Assembly: GCA_037139195.1 (NCBI GenBank)
Contig: JBAXGW010000043.1
Coordinates: 1-40,175 of the forward strand
Length of the DNA: 40,175 nt
Direction of reading: 5' to 3'
Source: JBAXGW01 sp037139195
GTDB lineage: Bacteria > Bacteroidota > Bacteroidia > Bacteroidales > JAHJDW01
A program made the translations under genes and the position numbers. Positions within the stretch are counted from its first letter, which is position 1; every line of letters begins with the position of its first letter. Under the pieces are notes generated by a model. That model ran no database searches and had not been told where the DNA came from. It saw nothing but the letters and a program-made list of their open reading frames with translations. This document shows positions 30,685 through 38,652 of the stretch, piece by piece.

Positions 30685-33024
30685 TTAGTCAACGATAAAA
30701 CGTTTTGTAAACGAATTTCCGTTTATAATGATATTAGCAAAATAAATTCCTGAGCTTTGAACTTGTTCTTTTGTTACAGATATTTTTTGTTCGCCTGAGT
30801 TTAATTTTCCATTTACTAATTGAATTATCTCGCGACCCAAAACATCAAATATTTTGATGTTTACATCAGAATTTTCAATTAAATTAAAGTTAATTTGAGC
30901 TTGGTCATTCATTGGGTTAGGATAAATAGACAAGTGTAAATTTTCTTCAATCATATTTCTAACATCAGTAGTTGTAGAAATATTTATATCGTCGATATAT
31001 AATGAATTTCCATTATAGCTCTTAAATTGAAATTTGAAACGCAAGTTATTACTAGTTGCAACAGAACCTAAACCTACAGCCATTTCTTCTCTCCATTGTG
31101 AAGTAGCCGTTGGGAAGAAATTATTAGAATCTGGGCTTGTAGTTGCAAGTTGTTTTCCTGTTTTTGCATATTTTTGATTCCATGTTTGTCCACAATCAGT
31201 AGAAACATAAAGACGTAGACCATCCCAAATAGTATCAGCTTCGCTAACTACTCCTAATAAACCAGCAAGGGCATTTGGAGCAACATATTTACCGGAATAA
31301 CTTAATTTGAATTTTATTTTCATAGAGTATCCATTTGGCAAACCTGATACATCAATTGCCGGGCTGATAATTTCATCTAAACTTCCACCAGTGTTATTTG
31401 TGAAATTAGAGATTCTTAAACATTTTGTCCCTGAATATTTTGCAGAATCGGTAACTTCCCAAGAATTACCTGCCTGACTTGTAACTTCCCAGCCAGTTAA
31501 GCCGTTTTCAAAGCCATAGGCATAAGGAGCTACTTCAGGAGTAGTATTTCCTAAAACTGTAATAATATCTTGTCTAGTTATTGTAGAGGTTCCATTTGCA
31601 TTAGTTGCAGTAAGAGAAACAGAATATTTGCCAGGATTTGCAAAAGTTACAACTGGATTTGCATCTGTTGAGGTTGAAGGTGTTCCTCCTGAAAATGTCC
31701 ATGAGTAAGAATCAGCTGTACCACCCCAAGTAAAATTATTAAATGTAATACTTGCATTAGGACAAGCATAATAAGAAGATGGATTAAAATCTGCATTAGG
31801 CTTTATACCTGGGTTATAAGAAGGATCAAGAACACCAGTAGCAATTAAGTTTTCTTTTTGCCATAAATTTTTACGATCGCCATTCATTGTTTCATCGATA
31901 CGAGCAAGTTGTCCTGTTGTAAAAATATTGGTGCAATAGCCATTTTGATAATCCATATAATTTTCAACCATATCAGGTTCATCCACTCCAGTTGTTGGAG
32001 TACAAGTGTTTCTGCTTCCAGGAGTATAGCATAAAAAGCTTGTGTTTTGACTTGCGGCAATAATAGCGGGCGTGTCATCAACTTCATCGTTATTTAATGC
32101 TACCATGCCAAAAGGACCACCAGAAGTAGAGCATCCATCAGTACCCATCATTGGAATACCTAAAAATAATTTCATGTTTTGGAATGTATGATATAAGTTT
32201 ACATAATGGCCAAATTCATGAGTAAAAGTTCTATTTAAGGCATTAATACCAGAACCCATCATGTTAGTAGCAGTTCCAATAGTTCCTAGTGCATCATGAC
32301 GAATTAGAACTCCATCAGCCAAAGAATCCCCGTTGGTAAAAAGAGGAGTTAAAGGATTTGAAGGAGGAAAAACCGACATTCCACCAATAACAGCGCCATC
32401 AGGAAGGGCAACCCCAGCAGGATAAATAAAATTAACGGAGTAAACATTTAAATAATTTTTTGGATTCCATGAATATGCACTACATACATCGTAGTAAGCA
32501 TAATTTGTTCTTAAATCATAGTGTCTGGCAATTCCATTTGTAAAAGAACCATCAGGAGCAATTTTTGCTAAACGTAGTTCTAATTTAGCATTTGCTCTTC
32601 TTGATGCAAATGCAGGCCAAGAACTAGAAGCAGTGGTGTCAGAATTTAATTTGTTTAAATCGATATTAATTTTCTCAACTGCATCTAAAATTTGTGCATC
32701 TGTAATGTTATCAGCGCCATAATTATGAATAACATGAAACACAACAGGTATTATTCTTCTGCCGTTAATGGTTGTATCTGTTTTTTCCTGTGAGTTAAGT
32801 GCGTTTGCAATAACTTGTTTCAAATTTTCTTCATATATTGCATATTGCTTAATTACTTGAGGATTCTTCTTCAATCCTTTTGATATTACTTCGTCTACAT
32901 AACACGACTTGTGAATTGTATACTCTGAATTTTGCTCATGATTGTGATCTTGTGCAAAAACAGAACCTCCTAATGAAACACTTAATAGGAGAAATGTTGA
33001 AAGGGTAAATTTTAATTTTCTCAT
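30685..33024 (-). CDS. T9SS-exported M43 (cytophagalysin-like) metalloprotease with PKD domain
   Basis: 779 aa. Signal peptide (MRKLKFTLSTFLLLSVSLGGSVFA); propeptide region; catalytic domain with 'IIPVVFHVIHNYG' and zinc motif 'HEFGHYVNLYH' (H269, E270, H273, H279) and the Met-turn area 'VENYMDYQNGYC'. M43 proteins normally have Gly at the seventh place after the first zinc His (HExxHxxGxxH); here it is Asn, which may alter the turn but keeps all three ligands. A PKD domain follows (about 413-490, 'YSWTFSGGTPS', 'NPGKYSVSLTATNANG'), then a jelly-roll-like domain (about 500-690) and a type A T9SS sorting domain ('LSIYPNPMNDQAQI', ending 'KRFIVD'). Secreted protease; 31 bases after the deformylase-like lipoprotein gene and probably co-transcribed with it. 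Confidence 0.9.
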   Translation of the reverse strand: MRKLKFTLSTFLLLSVSLGGSVFAQDHNHEQNSEYTIHKSCYVDEVISKGLKKNPQVIKQYAIYEENLKQVIANALNSQEKTDTTINGRRIIPVVFHVIHNYGADNITDAQILDAVEKINIDLNKLNSDTTASSSWPAFASRRANAKLELRLAKIAPDGSFTNGIARHYDLRTNYAYYDVCSAYSWNPKNYLNVYSVNFIYPAGVALPDGAVIGGMSVFPPSNPLTPLFTNGDSLADGVLIRHDALGTIGTATNMMGSGINALNRTFTHEFGHYVNLYHTFQNMKLFLGIPMMGTDGCSTSGGPFGMVALNNDEVDDTPAIIAASQNTSFLCYTPGSRNTCTPTTGVDEPDMVENYMDYQNGYCTNIFTTGQLARIDETMNGDRKNLWQKENLIATGVLDPSYNPGIKPNADFNPSSYYACPNASITFNNFTWGGTADSYSWTFSGGTPSTSTDANPVVTFANPGKYSVSLTATNANGTSTITRQDIITVLGNTTPEVAPYAYGFENGLTGWEVTSQAGNSWEVTDSAKYSGTKCLRISNFTNNTGGSLDEIISPAIDVSGLPNGYSMKIKFKLSYSGKYVAPNALAGLLGVVSEADTIWDGLRLYVSTDCGQTWNQKYAKTGKQLATTSPDSNNFFPTATSQWREEMAVGLGSVATSNNLRFKFQFKSYNGNSLYIDDINISTTTDVRNMIEENLHLSIYPNPMNDQAQINFNLIENSDVNIKIFDVLGREIIQLVNGKLNSGEQKISVTKEQVQSSGIYFANIIINGNSFTKRFIVD

Positions 33025-33055
33025 AGTTTTCTTGATTAGTGAATGATAATTTTTT

Positions 33056-33754
33056 TTACATTGATACTTGGCTGTAGTTTAGTTGATTTTGTTCTTCGGA
33101 TTTTAGTATATAAATATTTTTCTTTTTAGCAAGTCTATCTAGCCAAACAATTCCATCAAGGTGATCGATTTCATGTTGGAAAATGTGTGCAGTGTAAGCA
33201 TGTTTTATTGTTTCAATTTTATGAGTTCCATTTACTTCATCGTATTCAACGGTGCACCATATAGCTCTTAGTGAGTTTCCGCTTTCGCCAGGTATTGATA
33301 AGCAGCCATCAGCTCTGGCTAAAACAGTATCCGACAATGCTGTTATTTTTGCGTTAATAATTACTTGCCATGGATATCCTGCTTTGTCATAGCGCTTTAC
33401 CCAGCAAATTCGTCTATTTATACCAACCTGAGGAGCTGCAATTCCAACACCCTGATTGCTTGGATTTCTTACTGTTGTATACATTCTATCTAACAGCAAG
33501 TCTAATTGGGGCTCATTTAAATTTATATTTGTGCTTATTTTTCTTAAAATTACAGAATCGGGTTGCTCATGAAAATACATAAGTTCCATTAATGTAGCAG
33601 AGTCGGCAACTGTGAATAGGTTGAGTTCTTCTGTTGTGAATTTGAGTGGGTCAACTACTTCTTTTTCAACAGGAACAACTGGGGCAACTTCATCTTTTTT
33701 ACATCCTAAAAAAAGGAAAATAAATAAAGAAAACAGGAGTATTATTTTTCTCAT
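33056..33754 (-). CDS. Peptide-deformylase-like lipoprotein
   Basis: 232 aa. The N-terminus is a lipoprotein signal (MRKIILLFSLFIFLFLGCKK) with the lipobox Cys at 18, so the product should be exported and lipid-anchored. The rest is a deformylase domain with all three motifs: 'GVGIAAPQVG' (Q109), 'DGCLS' (C151; usual form EGCLS) and 'QHEIDH' (H194, E195, H198), i.e. a complete metal site. Ordinary peptide deformylase is cytoplasmic and removes formyl groups from nascent proteins, which makes an exported copy odd. It may act on formyl-peptides or another amide outside the cytoplasm. It probably heads an operon with the T9SS protease. Family call firm; enzyme role open. Confidence 0.88.
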   Translation of the reverse strand: MRKIILLFSLFIFLFLGCKKDEVAPVVPVEKEVVDPLKFTTEELNLFTVADSATLMELMYFHEQPDSVILRKISTNINLNEPQLDLLLDRMYTTVRNPSNQGVGIAAPQVGINRRICWVKRYDKAGYPWQVIINAKITALSDTVLARADGCLSIPGESGNSLRAIWCTVEYDEVNGTHKIETIKHAYTAHIFQHEIDHLDGIVWLDRLAKKKNIYILKSEEQNQLNYSQVSM

Positions 33755-33965
33755 AACCTTATTATTATTAATTAAGGCTGAAAGTTAATATGAAATTTTT
33801 TAGATAAAAATTTATTAACAAAATTTAACGATAAAAAATCAATGCCAGCAAGGGTTTTAACTAAATCGTAACAGGTTTTTATAGATGAGAGTTAACAGTG
33901 CTTTCAGAAATAACGTAGGATAAATATATTTTCCGATTGATCCGAAGAAGGCATCTAATAGAATC

Positions 33966-33994
33966 AAAAAAGCCTCACATTTCTGTGAGGCTTT
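33966..33994 (-). terminator. Terminator of tRNA-Asn
   Basis: 11-bp stem AAAGCCTCACA / TGTGAGGCTTT, 4-base loop, with a T run on the minus strand, 12 bases past the tRNA end. Confidence 0.85.
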
Positions 33995-34005
33995 GATTTT
34001 AAGGG

Positions 34006-34079
34006 CTCCCTCTCTTGGACTTGAACCAAGGACCCCATGATTAACAGTCATGTGCTCTAACCAACTGAGCTAAGAAGGA
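34006..34079 (-). tRNA. tRNA-Asn (anticodon GTT)
   Basis: 74 bases on the minus strand: acceptor TCCTTCT/AGAGGGA (one T-G pair), D arm GCTC...GAGC, anticodon stem CATGA/TCATG with loop CTGTTAA (anticodon GTT), T arm CTTGG-TTCAAGT-CCAAG, discriminator G. Encoded without CCA. Confidence 0.95.
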
Positions 34080-34095
34080 TTGTTTAAATCGCTGG

Positions 34096-34126
34096 CAAAA
34101 GTAATTGCTTTTTTTGAAATAAACAA
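34096..34126 (-). promoter_or_regulatory. Promoter of tRNA-Asn
   Basis: Minus strand: TTG (34126-34124), 20 bases, TACTTTTG (34103-34096), a full consensus match, about 17 bases from the tRNA 5' end. Confidence 0.75.
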
Positions 34127-34134
34127 TATCTTTG
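34105..34134 (+). promoter_or_regulatory. Promoter of the PfkB kinase gene, interlocked with the tRNA-Asn promoter
   Basis: Plus strand: TTG (34105-34107), 19 bases, TATCTTTG (34127-34134). Its two boxes lie around and within the divergent tRNA promoter (34096-34126), so the polymerase footprints overlap. The leader (about 34140-34210) begins with an AT-only hairpin AAAACTAAAAA/TTTTTAGTTTT. Confidence 0.75.
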
Positions 34135-34210
34135 CAAAAAAAAACTAAAAATTTTTTTAGTTTTTTATATTTAACACATAATCAAATAGATAAAATAAGG
34201 AGAATATATT

Positions 34211-35197
34211 ATGAATAAAGTTATTGGTTTAGGAAATGCTTTGGTTGATATAATGACTCAACTTGAAAATGATGCGGTTTTGGCACAATTTGATTTACCC
34301 AAAGGTAGTATGCAGCTTGTTGACGATCAGTTTGTCAACACAATTAGCAATGGTACTCTTCATTTGAAGAAACAATTAGCATCTGGAGGTTCTGCTGCTA
34401 ATACTATTCACGGACTTGCAAATCTTGGAGCTGAGGTAGGTTTTATGGGAAGTGTTGGTAATGACGAGATGGGAAATTTTTTCAAAAATGATTTACACAA
34501 AGCTAATATTAAACCAATATTAAATATTGGAAACGCTCAATCAGGTTTGGCTGTTGCTCTTGTTAGTCAGGACGGAGAACGCACCTTTGCTACGTTTTTA
34601 GGCGCTGCTGTTGAACTAACTCCTGATTTTATAACAGAAGAAAGCTTTAAAGGTTATGATATTCTTCATATCGAAGGCTATTTGGTTTTTAACCAAGACT
34701 TGATAGTGAAAGCGTTACAAATTGCTAAAAAGCTAGGAATGAAAGTTTCTTTAGACTTAGCTAGTTACAATGTAGTAGAAGCTACTCTTGATTTTTTGAA
34801 AAAAGCAGTAAAAGAGAGCGTTGACATAGTTTTTGCTAATGAAGAAGAAGCAAAAGCATTTACTGGTTTAGAACCCGAAGAAGCTCTAAATGCAATTGCC
34901 GAAATGTGTGAAATTGCAGTTGTAAAAATTGGAAGTAAAGGTTCTTTGATTAAATCAAAAGGAGAAACTTATAAATGTGGTGTTATTGATGTTAAATGTT
35001 TAGACACAACTGGTGCAGGCGATTTATATGCATCAGGATTTTTATATGGATTAATAAACAATAGAAACTTCAATGACTGTGGGAAAATAGGTGCAATTCT
35101 TTCGGGAAATGTAATTGAAGTTATTGGAGCTAAAATTTCAGAAAGCAAATGGAACTCGATAAGAAATGAAGTTCAAAATATTTGTAAAGCAAATTAA
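34211..35197 (+). CDS. PfkB-family kinase (adenosine kinase/sugar kinase type)
   Basis: 328 aa, cytoplasmic ribokinase-fold enzyme that phosphorylates a nucleoside or sugar with ATP. Seen: 'GLGNALVDIMTQLENDAV' at the N-terminus, the Gly-rich 'LASGGSAANTIHGLANLGA' (PfkB signature 1 region), and the anion hole/catalytic base 'LDTTGAGDLYASGFLYG' (signature 2). The spacing of the lid ('LPKGSMQLVDD') resembles proteins annotated as adenosine kinases in Bacteroidota, but the substrate is not provable by eye. It is the one gene here with a strong Shine-Dalgarno site: AAGGAG (34197-34202), eight bases before the ATG. Terminator hairpin follows. Confidence 0.9.
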   Translation: MNKVIGLGNALVDIMTQLENDAVLAQFDLPKGSMQLVDDQFVNTISNGTLHLKKQLASGGSAANTIHGLANLGAEVGFMGSVGNDEMGNFFKNDLHKANIKPILNIGNAQSGLAVALVSQDGERTFATFLGAAVELTPDFITEESFKGYDILHIEGYLVFNQDLIVKALQIAKKLGMKVSLDLASYNVVEATLDFLKKAVKESVDIVFANEEEAKAFTGLEPEEALNAIAEMCEIAVVKIGSKGSLIKSKGETYKCGVIDVKCLDTTGAGDLYASGFLYGLINNRNFNDCGKIGAILSGNVIEVIGAKISESKWNSIRNEVQNICKAN

Positions 35198-35227
35198 GTA
35201 GAATAATTGCTTGGGAATAAAATTTTT

Positions 35228-35266
35228 AGAATTCTTTGCAATTTATTCAAATGAATTCTTTATTTT
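35228..35266 (+). terminator. Terminator after the PfkB gene
   Basis: AGAATTCTTTG paired with CAAATGAATTCT (one bulge), 9-base loop, then TTATTTTTA. AT-rich but with a T tail. Confidence 0.55.
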
Positions 35267-35325
35267 TACCCACCAAATTTGAACAAAAACAATATATTAA
35301 TATTTAAAAAAATAATTTCATAGCA

Positions 35326-37458
35326 ATGAAGGTATACCAAACGAGCGAAATTAGAAACGTTGCCCTTGTTGGAAGCGCACGTTCAGGAAAAACGATTCTT
35401 GGTGAAGCACTGCTTTTTATGGGCGGTGTAGTTACTAGAAGAGGAACAATTGAAGACAAAAATACTATTTCGGATTATAAAGAGATTGAACTTGAACGTC
35501 AGAGTTCAGTTTACGCAAGCCCTTTATTTACTGAATACAATAATCATAAAATAAATATAATCGACTGTCCAGGTGTTGACGATTTCGTGGGAGATGTTGT
35601 ATCGTCTTTACATGTTTCTGACACTGCATTATTAGTTTTAAATTCGCAAAATGGTGTTGAGGTTGGTTCTGAATTAGCTTGGAGACAAACAAACAAAGCA
35701 AATATGCCAGTTGTTTTACTAGCTAATCAATTAGATCACGAAAAAGCTAATTTCGATGAATTGTTGAAAGAAGCAAATCAAATGTTAAGCTCTAAAATTA
35801 GCATTATTCAATACCCAGTTAATCCAGGTATTGGTTTTGATAGCGTAATTGACGTTATGAAAATGAAAATGCTTAAATTTTCAGCTGATGGTAAATATCA
35901 AGAATTAGAAATTCCAGCAAACGAAAAAGATAAAGCGGAAGATTTACAAGGTAAATTAATTGAAGCTGCTGCCGAAAGCGATGAGGCTTTGATGGAAAAA
36001 TTCTTTGAAGATGGTACACTTACTGAAGAAGAAATTTTTAGAGGTTTAAAAGCAGGTTTAATAAGTCGTGGTATTTTCCCATTATTTTGTATATCAGCAA
36101 AACAAAACTTCGGAACAGCGCGTTTATTAGAAGTTTTAATAAGTTCTGTTCCTTCTCCAGAGCAAAGCAAGCTATTAAAATTAAGCGATGGAAAAGATAT
36201 TGCATATAATGCAACTGGAAATCCTCAATTAATAGTTTTCAAAACTTCTATTGAGCAACATTTAGGTGAAGTTTCTTACTTCAAAGTAACAAATGGTACT
36301 ATTACTGAAAGTTTAGATATGGTTAATTTTGATACCGACTCAAAAGAGCGTTTATCTCAATTATTTGCTATCTCTGGTAAAACTCGCGTGAAAGTTGAAA
36401 AACTTTTACCTGGTGATATTGGTGCTACAATCAAACTAAGAGACACAAAAACTGGAAATACTTTAAATGGTGGCAAAGCAGGAACAGAAAAAGTTGAGGG
36501 CATTGTTTATCCAGAATCACGTCATAGAGCAGCATTAAGAGCTAAGAACACTTCAGATGATGAAAAATTAGGTGGTTTGTTACGTCAAATTCATACAGAA
36601 GATCCATCGTTGACATTTGAAAACTCGGTTGAACTTAAACAAATTATTGTTTCAGGTCAGGGAGAATTGCACTTAAATATTGCAAAATGGATTATCGAAA
36701 AAATCAACAAAATTGATGTTGAATATTATTCTCCTAAGATTCCTTACCGTGAAACTATAACTAAGCAATCAAAAGCAATGTATCGCCATAAAAAACAATC
36801 GGGTGGTGCTGGTCAGTTTGGCGAAGTTCACATGTTAATTCAACCATACACTCCAGAAATGAAGCCTCAAACAGAGTTTGCGATTCGTGGAACGGAAGAA
36901 CATATATTACCTTGGGGCGGAAAGCTAATTTACAATAACTGTGTTGTAGGTGGTGCTATTGATGCTCGTTTTATGCCAGCTATCTTAAAAGGTATCATGG
37001 AAAAAATCGAAGAAGGTCCATTAACAGGTTCTTATGCTCGTGATATCGTTGTTAATATTTACGACGGTAAAATGCATGATGTAGATTCAAACGAGTTAGC
37101 ATTTAAATTAGCTGGTCGTCAGGCATTCCGTGAAGCTTTTAAAACAGCTGGACCAAAAATTCTTGAGCCAATTTGCGACGTAGAAGTTATGGTTCCAGAA
37201 GAAAGAATGGGTGATGTAATGACAGATTTACAAGGTCGTAGAGCAATCATCATGGGAATGGAAGGCGAAGGCGTATATCAACGCATTAAAGCACGTGTTC
37301 CACTTGCTGAAATGAACAGATATTCTACATCGTTAAGTGCTTTAACAAGTGGAAGAGGAAACTATGGAATGAAGATAGCTGAGTACCAACAAGTGCCATC
37401 AGATGTTCAAGATGTATTGTTAAAAGCTTACGAAGCACAAGAAGCGCAAGAAGATTAA
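35326..37458 (+). CDS. EF-G paralogue (EF-G2 type) with altered GTPase motifs
   Basis: 710 aa with the full EF-G domain order (G, II, III, IV, V), including domain IV 'GGAGQFGEVHMLIQPY' and domain V 'DLQGRRAIIMGM'. The GTPase core departs from housekeeping EF-G: P-loop 'GSARSGKT' (16-23) instead of AHIDAGKT; switch I 'ERQSSV' instead of ERGITI; G3 'DCPGVDDF' (80-87) instead of DTPGHVDF, so the catalytic His is Val84; and G4 'NQLD' (134-137) instead of NKMD. This matches the EF-G2 paralogue described in Bacteroides thetaiotaomicron, which supports translocation without GTP hydrolysis and matters under starvation. It is a single-gene unit with a strong terminator, not in a str operon. I therefore call it EF-G2-like, not fusA. 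Confidence 0.88.
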   Translation: MKVYQTSEIRNVALVGSARSGKTILGEALLFMGGVVTRRGTIEDKNTISDYKEIELERQSSVYASPLFTEYNNHKINIIDCPGVDDFVGDVVSSLHVSDTALLVLNSQNGVEVGSELAWRQTNKANMPVVLLANQLDHEKANFDELLKEANQMLSSKISIIQYPVNPGIGFDSVIDVMKMKMLKFSADGKYQELEIPANEKDKAEDLQGKLIEAAAESDEALMEKFFEDGTLTEEEIFRGLKAGLISRGIFPLFCISAKQNFGTARLLEVLISSVPSPEQSKLLKLSDGKDIAYNATGNPQLIVFKTSIEQHLGEVSYFKVTNGTITESLDMVNFDTDSKERLSQLFAISGKTRVKVEKLLPGDIGATIKLRDTKTGNTLNGGKAGTEKVEGIVYPESRHRAALRAKNTSDDEKLGGLLRQIHTEDPSLTFENSVELKQIIVSGQGELHLNIAKWIIEKINKIDVEYYSPKIPYRETITKQSKAMYRHKKQSGGAGQFGEVHMLIQPYTPEMKPQTEFAIRGTEEHILPWGGKLIYNNCVVGGAIDARFMPAILKGIMEKIEEGPLTGSYARDIVVNIYDGKMHDVDSNELAFKLAGRQAFREAFKTAGPKILEPICDVEVMVPEERMGDVMTDLQGRRAIIMGMEGEGVYQRIKARVPLAEMNRYSTSLSALTSGRGNYGMKIAEYQQVPSDVQDVLLKAYEAQEAQED

Positions 37459-37475
37459 TCGCTATGTATATAAAG

Positions 37476-37507
37476 AAAATGGCTGTCTCAAAAGGACAGC
37501 CATTTTT
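37476..37507. terminator. Bidirectional terminator between EF-G2 and the lipoprotein gene
   Basis: 12-bp stem AAAATGGCTGTC / GACAGCCATTTT, 7-base loop, T tail on both strands; lies between convergent genes. Confidence 0.85.
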
Positions 37508-37520
37508 GTTTAATAAAATT

Positions 37521-37931
37521 TCAATGTAAAAAAGTAAAGAAATATTTTTTACCATCAAAATCACCTTCTATTGACATTTTTCCTTTTCGTAACTCTCTAA
37601 TTCTAAAAAGTTCTATCGTGCCACTTTCATTTAATTCCAAATATTTATTGTTGTCTTTCAAGCTCCATGTGCCACTGGTTGAATAATAACTTTTATCAGT
37701 ATATTCAATTGATATATTGAAATATTTATCTTCAAAAAATTCCCACTGATATTTAGCCATATCTGCCATCTTGTTAGCCCCATTAATAGTGGCAACAGAA
37801 ACATTCCATTTATTAATTACCCTTGGTTCTGCTTTTTTAAAACTAATATATGGTCCATCTTCGTACTTTTTACAGCTAAATGTAAATAAAATGCAAAATG
37901 CAGTACATATCAATAAAATATAATTTTTCAT
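37521..37931 (-). CDS. Small lipoprotein, lipocalin-like
   Basis: 136 aa. Lipoprotein signal with lipobox 'FTFSC' (Cys about 20), then a short beta-rich domain: 'EPRVINKWNVSVATING', 'YQWEFFEDKYFNISIEY', 'GTWSLKDNNKYLEL', 'MSIEGDFDGKKYFFTF'. The 'W-x-V ... GTWSLKDNNKYLEL' pattern is typical of the small lipocalin-like lipoproteins common in Bacteroidota, whose ligands are unknown. Its stop faces the EF-G2 terminator. The homology is a guess from pattern; the lipoprotein call is solid. Confidence 0.7.
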   Translation of the reverse strand: MKNYILLICTAFCILFTFSCKKYEDGPYISFKKAEPRVINKWNVSVATINGANKMADMAKYQWEFFEDKYFNISIEYTDKSYYSTSGTWSLKDNNKYLELNESGTIELFRIRELRKGKMSIEGDFDGKKYFFTFLH

Positions 37932-38025
37932 GTGGTATTTTATAATTTTTTATCGATAAAGTCACATGGAATACGCCATGTTAAAAATTATCATTTAGTT
38001 AGTGATTAGCCAAAACATGGCTATT

Positions 38026-38610
38026 TCATATATTCTTCTTTTTATTAAGTCCAAAATGGTTAGCACCTAATTCAGCATTACTTAAACTCCAATACCAAGT
38101 TTTATTATTTCTACGTATTATTTTTTTTATTACACCAATTTTTTTAGCAATCCAAACATCCGTTGAATCATTGTTCAAATGCAAAACATCATCATAGTTA
38201 ACTCCCAATACACTTATGCTTTCCAATGGATCTGTCTCAATTTTTGAATTTGGGAAGTTAAAATAGCAATGGTATTGATCTTTGTATCTTTCAGTGTAAA
38301 TAGAATAATCTGGATAACACATTATTACACCTACTGAAGTTGAATCATCAAAAACTAATTCAATCAATTTCCATTCAGATAAATCGTTGTCATAAACATT
38401 TCCTCTCATATCGGTAATATTATCGCACATGGAAATTTGTTGATTTATATTCAATGAGTCTTCATGGTATTGCCAATTAGTTCCTTGATTATATAAAAAA
38501 AAGCTTTTTACAGCATCACTAACATAATACTTATTAATTTTATCTTTTCTGCAACCTGTTAGAAAAGATGCAATAATAATTGAGAGAATAATTAAAAAAG
38601 TTTTTTTCAT
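38026..38610 (-). CDS. Hypothetical lipoprotein
   Basis: 194 aa with lipoprotein signal (MKKTFLIILSIIIASFLTGC, Cys 20). The mature part begins 'VKSFFLYNQGTNWQYHEDS', a form often seen at the start of Bacteroidota lipoproteins of unknown role, and ends with a basic 'LNKKKNI' tail after 'LGANHFG'. No catalytic motif seen. It lies 94 bases upstream of the lipocalin-like gene on the same strand; between them are two small hairpins (ACATGG/CCATGT and AGCC/GGCT) that do not look like strong terminators, so the two may be co-transcribed. Probably an envelope protein. Confidence 0.65.
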   Translation of the reverse strand: MKKTFLIILSIIIASFLTGCRKDKINKYYVSDAVKSFFLYNQGTNWQYHEDSLNINQQISMCDNITDMRGNVYDNDLSEWKLIELVFDDSTSVGVIMCYPDYSIYTERYKDQYHCYFNFPNSKIETDPLESISVLGVNYDDVLHLNNDSTDVWIAKKIGVIKKIIRRNNKTWYWSLSNAELGANHFGLNKKKNI

Positions 38611-38652
38611 AAAATTTTTATAATTTCATCTTGTATTGAGCAATTCTGTTTT

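Noticed and set aside
33056..33754. Housekeeping cytoplasmic def
   Set aside because: The N-terminus is a clear lipoprotein signal with a lipobox Cys, and the gene is not linked to fmt or other translation genes.
35210..35325. A promoter for the EF-G2 gene (TATTTTTA near 35261)
   Set aside because: One mismatch in the box and a 22-base spacer from the nearest TTG; the T-rich run is better explained as the tail of the PfkB terminator.
35326..37458. Housekeeping fusA
   Set aside because: The G-domain motifs deviate at the P-loop, switch I, G3 and G4, and the gene is not beside rpsL, rpsG or tuf.
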